Source: Gammaproteobacteria bacterium
GTDB taxonomy: Bacteria > Pseudomonadota > Gammaproteobacteria > Tenderiales > Tenderiaceae
Direction of reading: 5' to 3'
Assembly (NCBI GenBank): GCA_024276775.1
Contig: JAJRWO010000076.1
Location: 1-10,419 of the forward strand
Length of the DNA: 10,419 bases
Positions 1 through 5,121 of the stretch are shown in pieces. The position numbers and the translations under genes are program-made. Position 1 is the first letter of the stretch, and every line of letters starts with the position of its first letter. The notes below the pieces were generated by a model. The model was not told the DNA's origin and did no database searches. It saw only the letters and a program-made list of their open reading frames with translations.

Positions 1-238
1 GGGCGGCTAATGCCACTTTTGCTTTGAAGGCTGGTGAGTGATTTCGTCTTTTTCTTCGCATTTTCTGTTTTCTCGTTACTTGCATGAAAATTTAACAGAA
101 AATACACTTATATCAATGTCCTAATTTTGGGGGCCACTTCTCTGTTTAAGTAAATGAAGAATGGGAATTATATAAAATTATTTATCAAGATAAATTCAAT
201 TATATTTTTTTCGTATGCGAAGTTTGCAGGGGTTATTT
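1..238. other. AT-rich intergenic region at the left edge, no complete gene
   Basis: This stretch lies downstream of the phosphotransferase gene and holds no convincing complete reading frame. A short plus-strand frame enters from the left edge and ends at the TGA at 39-41 (visible residues AANATFALKAGE). It could be the C-terminus of a convergent gene outside the window, but twelve codons are too few to decide. From about 60 on the DNA is strongly AT-rich. It contains a perfect 10-bp inverted repeat (60-69 with 94-103) and an imperfect AT-rich inverted repeat around 171-204, with core TTTATC/GATAAA at 181-194, followed on the plus strand by a T-run. The second could be a weak terminator for a plus-strand transcript entering from the left. 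No canonical GC-rich hairpin with a T-run is seen for the minus-strand gene. Confidence 0.6.
60..103. repeat. Perfect 10-bp inverted repeat, 24-nt loop
   Basis: ATTTTCTGTT at 60-69 is exactly complementary to AACAGAAAAT at 94-103. The arms are AT-rich and no T-run follows directly, so it is not a typical intrinsic terminator. It could be an RNA stem in a 3' untranslated region, a protein-binding site, or chance in AT-rich DNA. Confidence 0.45.
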
Positions 239-2527
239 TTACTCTGCCTTACTTTCCAAAAAATCTACGTCTATATGCACTTTATGCAACATCACCGGGG
301 TGTCAGAAATTTTGACATCAAAGGAAGCTGATTTTCCCTGGAGCTTAAAGTTTTGTTGACTTAATCGTTCACTGGCAAACAAACGGGTGAGTGTTAAGTC
401 CTGCATCTGTAATATGGCACTGGGGGTGCTTAGCTGGAGTGACTTAAGATTGGCTCGCATTTTTGTATCCGCAGGAAATGTATAATCCCATAAAAAGGTT
501 ATACGTAAAGCTTGGCAATGTTTGTCCGGTTGAATGATAAGTTGATTGTTTAGTCGTGCTGTAATGGGAACTTGATCTTTATGCTCTTCCCGAAAACCGT
601 TGCCATCATCACAATATACTCGTAACACATCCTGAAATGGACTTAGTTGGTCATGCCTTTTGTTGGCATATAAGCGCCGGTAACTTAATGCCTTCATTGC
701 TTGGCTCCAGTCATTCAGTAATTGTTTATGCTGTAAGTAATCATCTCCCGCCTGTACCATGCGACTTTCTTGATTTAAATCAGTGCGAATAGCATTAATG
801 GAAGAAAAGTACATTGGTGTATTGATGGGGGTGTCTTTGTAACGCAGTTTTTGCCCCTGCCAAATAATGCCTAGATATTTAGACCAGCTGTTATATAAAT
901 AAATGGGGAGATCATTCTGATACTGATTAAAAATAGAACGTCCATCGTTAAATACCACTTGGTCAGGCGAATTAGCCAAGTGAAAAATACTGGCGATTAT
1001 ATCTTTACTTGAGAAAAAACGGTTTTCATGTTGCGCTTGGGATAGCAGTGGGCTGTGCAGAAATGCTGCTACATGCACGGACTCTTCATAAACATTATTA
1101 CCATGAAAAACATTGCCCTTATTGTGTTCGCCAAAGGCCTCGCCATGGTCGCCGATGCCGATGATGACTGTGTTTTCATATAGTCCGTGCTTCTTAAGCT
1201 GTTTAACCATGCGCTCCAGAAAATCATCGGTGTCTGTGAGTGCTTGTAAGTATCGCTCAAAGTCTTCTGGCTGTCCGTGTTTGATGCCTTCTGGGTGGTC
1301 TTTTAACCATTGGTCTCGGTTTTGCCAAAAGTCGCGAGTATAAGGGTGATGGGTTGCCATTGGCCAGACCTGCATATAAAAAGGCGTTTCGATATTGGCA
1401 AAGCGTTTGTTCATTCGTGCTAACAAATGTTCATCATCCCAGTCGACATACACGGTTTCATCATAATCTCGATAGACCTGAAACTCTTTATGTCGGTCAT
1501 ATGTTGCCGAACCACTGGTATAGGAATAGCTGGAATAGCCAAGCTGCTTAAGCTGATAAGGCAAACTTTTATTCGTAAACTGTTTGGTTAAATGGTTGGT
1601 GTAGCTGTCCCAGGATAATAACGAAAACATGCCCATATCTAACGCTGCATAGGCTTTAGTTGAGCGAATATCCTGGCTATAAACATTATCAAAAACAATA
1701 GATTGATCTCGCAGGCTTTGCAAAAATGGCATATATGCTTCGCCACCATGTAAAGGGATCTCCTTATGCCGCACTGATTCCAATACCAGCAAAATGACGT
1801 TTTTGCCCTTTAATAAAGGGTAAATAGTTTGGTAGTCTGGATGTAAACCAGTGGTTGCGGCCAGCTTTTGTCGGTAGTCGTCAAAAAAATCCTGTTCTAC
1901 CTGTTTTGCGTGCTGTAAATCCATCTCTTCGATGTCATTCTCCAGTAAACTCCAGGCTAATACCCCTTGGGGTGAGGGGCAGGTTTTTGTGTTATCTGGG
2001 CATGGATTGAAAGCTAATACTAATAAGGGCAGGAAAAGGATTGAAGAAAAAAAGCCCAGATAATATTTGTCTAATAGGCGGCTTAAATATTTCTCCAAAA
2101 GCCATAGTAGGGCAATCAGGCTAATGACCGCCATGATTATTTGCCCTTTGATGCCCTGTAGCATGGGCACAATGCTCGCGCCCATTAAATCCCAGCTTAA
2201 GCCTTCTAATTGCTGAAACCGTGGCAATTGTCCGGTGACAAAAAATACATAAAAAGAAGAAAGCGTCGCCACGCACATCAGCAGAGCGAAAATAGTTAAT
2301 GCCCACTTCAGGGGGATGGCAGACCAAGTACGAAAGCGTCTATGAATTAGGATGTAGGCGATCAAATTAATGCTGGCAAGCAACATTTCTGGTGCAATAC
2401 CAGAGATATAAGCTCCGATGCTGCTAGAGGCGTGCCAAAGGTGTAACAATTTGAGAAAAAGAACGCTAAGCCAGAGCAGCACAAAAATTGCCCAGCCATA
2501 CCGTAAAGGTGAAGTGTTTAAGAACAT
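239..2527 (-). CDS. Membrane-anchored sulfatase-fold phosphotransferase (LTA synthase / phosphoethanolamine transferase-like)
   Basis: A 762-residue inner-membrane protein with an alkaline-phosphatase-fold catalytic domain, presumably periplasmic. About five hydrophobic segments (roughly residues 11-31, 41-62, 75-98, 128-148, 155-173) precede a soluble domain from about 240. Metal-site and nucleophile motifs match the LTA synthase/EptA group: NVILLVLES with E250, DIRSTKA with T290 as likely nucleophile, GDHGEAFGEH with D460 and H461, then FHGNN with H475. The Cys/Ser-x-Pro-x-Arg motif of true sulfatases is absent. Family members move phosphoglycerol or phosphoethanolamine from phospholipid to glycans or lipids; the donor here cannot be read. 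Residues ~645-762 form an extra beta-rich tail of unknown function. ATG 2527 is the first possible start, because an in-frame TAG lies four codons upstream. No clear Shine-Dalgarno is visible. It follows the GT2 gene after 87 bp on the same strand, so they may be co-transcribed, though a promoter candidate sits in the gap. Confidence 0.85.
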   Translation of the reverse strand: MFLNTSPLRYGWAIFVLLWLSVLFLKLLHLWHASSSIGAYISGIAPEMLLASINLIAYILIHRRFRTWSAIPLKWALTIFALLMCVATLSSFYVFFVTGQLPRFQQLEGLSWDLMGASIVPMLQGIKGQIIMAVISLIALLWLLEKYLSRLLDKYYLGFFSSILFLPLLVLAFNPCPDNTKTCPSPQGVLAWSLLENDIEEMDLQHAKQVEQDFFDDYRQKLAATTGLHPDYQTIYPLLKGKNVILLVLESVRHKEIPLHGGEAYMPFLQSLRDQSIVFDNVYSQDIRSTKAYAALDMGMFSLLSWDSYTNHLTKQFTNKSLPYQLKQLGYSSYSYTSGSATYDRHKEFQVYRDYDETVYVDWDDEHLLARMNKRFANIETPFYMQVWPMATHHPYTRDFWQNRDQWLKDHPEGIKHGQPEDFERYLQALTDTDDFLERMVKQLKKHGLYENTVIIGIGDHGEAFGEHNKGNVFHGNNVYEESVHVAAFLHSPLLSQAQHENRFFSSKDIIASIFHLANSPDQVVFNDGRSIFNQYQNDLPIYLYNSWSKYLGIIWQGQKLRYKDTPINTPMYFSSINAIRTDLNQESRMVQAGDDYLQHKQLLNDWSQAMKALSYRRLYANKRHDQLSPFQDVLRVYCDDGNGFREEHKDQVPITARLNNQLIIQPDKHCQALRITFLWDYTFPADTKMRANLKSLQLSTPSAILQMQDLTLTRLFASERLSQQNFKLQGKSASFDVKISDTPVMLHKVHIDVDFLESKAE

Positions 2528-2572
2528 AGGGTATTTCTAATGAGGTTGAAATGGAGTTTGGAGTGTTTGAAG

Positions 2573-2600
2573 ATGATAACGCAAAAGTGATTAATCACAA
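2573..2600 (-). promoter_or_regulatory. Candidate sigma70 promoter for the phosphotransferase gene
   Basis: Reading the minus strand, TTGTGA (2600-2595, 4/6 to the -35 consensus) and TATCAT (2578-2573, 5/6 to the -10 consensus) are separated by 16 bp. Transcription would start near 2566, giving a leader of about 40 nt before the ATG at 2527. The 12-bp palindrome at 2587-2598 overlaps the -35 box and spacer. This is consensus matching only; the gene could also be read from the promoter upstream of the GT2 gene. Confidence 0.4.
2587..2598. promoter_or_regulatory. Perfect 12-bp palindrome GTGATTAATCAC, operator candidate
   Basis: The sequence is identical on both strands and sits across the -35/spacer part of the candidate promoter, where a dimeric regulator could block or modulate RNA polymerase. 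It resembles CRP/FNR half-sites (GTGA/TCAC), but the half-sites are too close together for standard CRP (6-bp) or FNR (4-bp) spacing, so no regulator is named. As RNA it would form only a four-pair stem. Confidence 0.35.
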
Positions 2601-2614
2601 AAAAAGAGCGGGTT

Positions 2615-3880
2615 TTACATGATGTTGCGGCCTTTTTTCTGCCCTAGTTTACGTTTGATGTAGTTCTTTAAAGGGTGTTTTGTCATGTGGCTAAGTTCAT
2701 TAACTTTATCCTGCAGGGTGGACAGTTTTTGTGTTAAAGCGTTAATCGTTTCATTCATTAACTGAGTGTTATGAATGGCATTTTCATATTCATGGTTTAA
2801 CTGTTTATATGCGAGATCTTTCTGTTGAATAGTCTCAACTATATGGGCATGATCTTTCATTATATTTTCTAAAATACGGTCTTTTTCTTGGCTGACGTCA
2901 ACGGCATGCTTGTAGTCGCTGGTTAATTGTTCTGAGGTTTGGTCTTTTTTTTGAATAATTTCAATGGCATGGTGATATAGCTTTTCCAGTGTTGTAATAT
3001 TAGCATCTTTAATTTCGATGACAGAAAGCGCGTAAGTGTGTTGTTCGCCAATGGCTTCCATTCTCTTTTGATTAGTACGTTGTAGCGAATCGATAGCTTC
3101 ATCGTGCCACTGGTGTGTTTTACGTAATAATTCATAAATGTTGGCGGGAGAATGGTTGCCGAGCCATTTTGTGTAAATTGATTGATATGCCTTTGCGGCC
3201 TGTTCAGGGTTATGAGCATCTGATGACTGTTCGTGTAACCGATAAACACAGGTGATATCAGGGGTCGATATAAAGGGTAAATATTGGCTTACCTGTAGCC
3301 AAAAATCCCAATCTTCAGAAAGATCAAATGAAGTATCAAAGCGAATCCCTGTGTCAATGACGCTGCGACTGAATAAAACACTCAAAATGGGCAGGAAATT
3401 ATTATACAACAGATGCTCTTTATCAAAGTTTACATGATAGGTTTTTATTTCCCGCTCCTGTAAATCAGCATCACTCCACACTGCTTTTGTCGCAGAATAA
3501 ATGGCAATATCAGGGAAGCCAGAGGTCGTGCTGGTATCAGATTTAGTGGAAAGCAAGTGTGTTACCAATGATGAAAGGTGATGTGGCAGCCAGTAATCAT
3601 CATCATCCAGAAAACAAATATAATCACCTTTGGCGTTGTTTAAACCATGATTTGCCGCTGCAGTGCGGCCCTCATTTTTTTTTAAATGAACGGCTGTGAT
3701 CTTCAGTTTGGATTGAAAAGGTGTGGCAATATTGCGGACATCTGTTCCGCCATCATTGACCAATATTACTTGAATAGGGCGATAGTCTTGTTTGGCGATT
3801 GATTCTAGACAGCCGCGCAATTTCTCAGGTCTGTCCTTAGTGCGGACAATCACGCTTACCAGAGGCTGTTCTACAGACAT
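2615..3880 (-). CDS. Family 2 glycosyltransferase with C-terminal coiled-coil repeats
   Basis: A 421-residue cytoplasmic glycosyltransferase with no signal peptide or membrane segment. The GT-A domain spans about residues 6-240. It has the N-terminal strand SVIVRTKDRP, the nucleotide-binding VNDGG (41-45), the metal-binding acidic run DDDD (92-95) in CFLDDDDYW, and the acceptor-side EDW (189-191). This fits transfer of a sugar from a nucleotide donor onto a growing surface glycan; the sugar cannot be read. Residues 282-386 are five tandem 21-residue units predicted to form a coiled coil, followed by a basic tail (KNYIKRKLGQKKGR) that could touch membrane lipid. GT2 proteins without such tails are usually 250-350 residues. 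ATG 3880 is fixed by an in-frame TAG immediately upstream and a GGGAG ribosome site (3891-3887, 6-nt spacing). It is divergent from the Wzm/Wzt pair and likely leads a two-gene unit with the phosphotransferase. Confidence 0.88.
   Translation of the reverse strand: MSVEQPLVSVIVRTKDRPEKLRGCLESIAKQDYRPIQVILVNDGGTDVRNIATPFQSKLKITAVHLKKNEGRTAAANHGLNNAKGDYICFLDDDDYWLPHHLSSLVTHLLSTKSDTSTTSGFPDIAIYSATKAVWSDADLQEREIKTYHVNFDKEHLLYNNFLPILSVLFSRSVIDTGIRFDTSFDLSEDWDFWLQVSQYLPFISTPDITCVYRLHEQSSDAHNPEQAAKAYQSIYTKWLGNHSPANIYELLRKTHQWHDEAIDSLQRTNQKRMEAIGEQHTYALSVIEIKDANITTLEKLYHHAIEIIQKKDQTSEQLTSDYKHAVDVSQEKDRILENIMKDHAHIVETIQQKDLAYKQLNHEYENAIHNTQLMNETINALTQKLSTLQDKVNELSHMTKHPLKNYIKRKLGQKKGRNIM
2723..3037 (-). 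repeat. Five tandem 63-bp (21-residue) coiled-coil repeats inside the GT2 gene
   Basis: Residues 282-386 divide without gaps into five 21-residue units starting TYALSV, HHAIEI, KHAVDV, AHIVET and ENAIHN. The shared pattern is roughly x-H-A-I/V-x-x-x-Q-x-K-D, then a leucine-rich half ending D/E-Y. Twenty-one residues are exactly three heptads, matching a continuous coiled coil. DNA similarity between units is recognisable but degenerate (for example CATGCCATTGA and CATGCCGTTGA), so the duplications are old rather than a recent unstable array. Confidence 0.75.
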
Positions 3881-3925
3881 CTATTGCTCCCAAATAAGCC
3901 AGAATTAGCCAATAAAGCTAGCCGC

Positions 3926-3954
3926 ATTTTACATTGCCTTTTTGTTAGGCACAA
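3926..3954 (-). promoter_or_regulatory. Candidate sigma70 promoter for the GT2 gene
   Basis: On the minus strand, TTGTGC (3954-3949, 3/6 to the -35 consensus) and TAAAAT (3931-3926, 5/6 to the -10 consensus) are separated by 17 bp. Transcription would begin near 3919, giving a leader of about 39 nt. The spacer contains a small TGCCT/AGGCA inverted repeat (3935-3939 with 3947-3951). This is consensus matching only. Confidence 0.4.
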
Positions 3955-4147
3955 TGATTCTGGATGTTTCGGTTGATTGTTTCGTTTTAATGCTAAGTGA
4001 CGGGAACGAAAGCGCTTAGTGTCGATTCGCTGCCTCATCTTCTGGGTGGGTCATGCCACGAGGTGAATTGCACGCCTGCGGCGGCGCATGGTTGCATTGC
4101 CTAAAGTGCTTGCTTCTGGTGTAACGCTTTGTTTTGCTGTACCGCAA

Positions 4148-4192
4148 ACCCACGCTTTACCCCATCCAGCGGAGGGGTCCGGGGTGGTGGGT
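4148..4192. repeat. GC-rich imperfect inverted repeat (REP-like)
   Basis: ACCCAC (4148-4153) pairs with GTGGGT (4187-4192) and ACCCC (4159-4163) pairs with GGGGT (4181-4185), giving eleven pairs with a 5-nt bulge on one side and 1 nt on the other. The loop is 4164-4180. It is not followed by a T-run, so it is not a terminator. Its form is like dispersed extragenic palindromes, but only one copy is in this window. Confidence 0.4.
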
Positions 4193-4252
4193 GTGACTGC
4201 GATGATTGTGGGTTGTACTTCAAAAAACTTGGTGGTAATGTACGCGCGCTTG

Positions 4253-4281
4253 TTCAGTGATTCCTTAAATAAAGGTATAAT
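4253..4281 (+). promoter_or_regulatory. Candidate sigma70 promoter for the Wzm/Wzt pair
   Basis: A perfect -10 box TATAAT lies at 4276-4281. The -35 is weak: TTCAGT (4253-4258) at 17-bp spacing, or TTGTTC (4250-4255) at a long 20-bp spacing. Transcription would start near 4288, leaving a leader of under 20 nt before the ATG at 4306 that includes the GAGG ribosome site (4297-4300). Confidence 0.5.
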
Positions 4282-4305
4282 TCTGCGGCTATCGACGAGG
4301 GCGGT

Positions 4306-5121
4306 ATGGTGAGACTCAAATGGCTAAAAGACTATTTTACCCCAGTACATCATAAAGGCCTGTTGTGGCAGTTGGTAAAGCGAGAAATCAGGCAAAAATT
4401 TAAAGGTTCCTGGTTAGGACTGGGTTGGGCACTGCTGACGCCAATCGCCATGTTGGTCGTATATACCTTTGTGTTTCGCACTGTGCTCAATGCCAAATGG
4501 CCTGGTAATGCGGCTAATACTGATGCTGAATTCGCTTTGCAACTGTTCTGTGGTTTAATCGTCTTTACCCTTTTCAGTGAGGTGGTCGGACGGGCTCCCA
4601 CGCTTATTTCCGAGCAACCCAATATGGTTAAAAAGGTCATCTTTCCTTTGTCTGTCCTTCCCTGGGTAAGTGTGGGTGCATCTGCTTTTTTTGCCGGGTT
4701 GAGTTTGTTGGTGCTGATATCCGCGACGCTGGTGACCCGTGGAGAGCTCACTATTCATTTGTTGGCCCTGCCGCTGATAGGTATTGTCTTTATTCCGGCT
4801 CTCCTGGGGTTTGGCTGGTTGTTGTCTTCTCTCGGTGTCTACATGCGTGACCTGGGGCATATTGTCGGTTTGGTTCTCACGCCTCTGATGTTTTTGTCAC
4901 CGATATTTTATCCAACCACTGCGTTGCCAGGATTTGTGCAGGAATTCATGTTGTTGAACCCGTTGGCACTTATTATTGACTCCACCCGGGCCGTTGTGCT
5001 TCAAGCGGCGTGGCCAGATTTTGTGGCGTTGGCTGTGTATCTGTTCGTGTCTATTGGTATTGCGCTAGTGGGAGCGGCCTGCTTTCACAAGACGCGTAAA
5101 GGTTTTGCTGATGTCCTCTGA
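4306..5121 (+). CDS. wzm: ABC-2 type polysaccharide export permease (Wzm-like)
   Basis: A 271-residue inner-membrane permease, the usual Wzm/TagG length. With the downstream ATPase it would move a finished, undecaprenyl-linked polysaccharide from cytoplasm to periplasm. About six hydrophobic segments are visible (roughly 36-56, 78-96, 118-140, 150-172, 184-204, 238-260). Family hallmarks are the amphipathic N-terminus LLWQLVKREIRQKFKGS leading into LGLGWALLTP, the QPNMVKKVIFPLSVLP loop (104-119), the YMRDLGH motif (179-185), and SPIFYPTTALP before NPLALIID. Start ATG 4306 is supported by GAGG at 4297-4300 and by a normal family N-terminus. The gene overlaps the ATPase gene by 11 bp, so the two are probably translationally coupled. 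It could be for O-antigen, capsule or another surface glycan; the sequence does not say which. Confidence 0.93.
   Translation: MVRLKWLKDYFTPVHHKGLLWQLVKREIRQKFKGSWLGLGWALLTPIAMLVVYTFVFRTVLNAKWPGNAANTDAEFALQLFCGLIVFTLFSEVVGRAPTLISEQPNMVKKVIFPLSVLPWVSVGASAFFAGLSLLVLISATLVTRGELTIHLLALPLIGIVFIPALLGFGWLLSSLGVYMRDLGHIVGLVLTPLMFLSPIFYPTTALPGFVQEFMLLNPLALIIDSTRAVVLQAAWPDFVALAVYLFVSIGIALVGAACFHKTRKGFADVL
5098..5102 (+). promoter_or_regulatory. Ribosome binding site deciding the Wzt-like start
   Basis: AAAGG at 5098-5102 lies 8 nt before the ATG at 5111, normal spacing, but only 2 nt before an in-frame TTG at 5105. The ATG is therefore the better start. The site lies inside the end of the Wzm-like gene, whose stop TGA is at 5119-5121, fitting translational coupling. 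Confidence 0.6.

Larger units (their letters stand above)
3881..4305. other. Divergent intergenic region between the GT2 and Wzm-like genes
   Basis: These 425 bp hold promoter candidates for both flanking genes. The left third is AT-rich, whereas about 4020-4200 is GC-rich and contains the imperfect inverted repeat at 4148-4192. A 74-codon plus-strand frame (4088-4312) runs through it and overlaps the Wzm start, but it has no ribosome site, no recognisable domain, and carries the inverted repeat, so I do not call it a gene. No tRNA or convincing riboswitch was seen. Confidence 0.6.

Noticed and set aside
3..41. Possible C-terminal tail of a plus-strand gene entering from the left (AANATFALKAGE then TGA)
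   Set aside because: Twelve codons could be open by chance; without the upstream sequence it cannot be supported as a gene.
239..2527. Calling the minus-strand phosphotransferase a true sulfatase
   Set aside because: The Cys/Ser-x-Pro-x-Arg motif needed for formylglycine is absent; a Thr sits in the nucleophile region as in LTA synthase and EptA enzymes.
2723..3037. Tandem repeats as a CRISPR array or minisatellite
   Set aside because: Units are contiguous 63-bp coding repeats in frame, degenerate at DNA level, without spacers, and fit a three-heptad protein repeat.
2923..3249. 108-codon open frame overlapping the GT2 gene on the same strand
   Set aside because: It is a frame-shifted copy of the repeat-bearing GT2 coding sequence, with no ribosome site or domain; the GT2 frame has clear motifs throughout.
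4300..4311. GGCGGTATGGTG resembles the RfaH ops element (GGCGGTAGCGTG, 10 of 12)
   Set aside because: It overlaps the Wzm start codon and would lie only about 12 nt after the predicted transcription start, whereas ops sites lie further down a leader. The G-rich part is explained by the ribosome site and start codon.
4088..4312. 74-codon plus-strand open frame before the Wzm-like gene
   Set aside because: No ribosome site, no recognisable domain, it runs through an inverted repeat, and the likely promoter for the next gene lies inside it.
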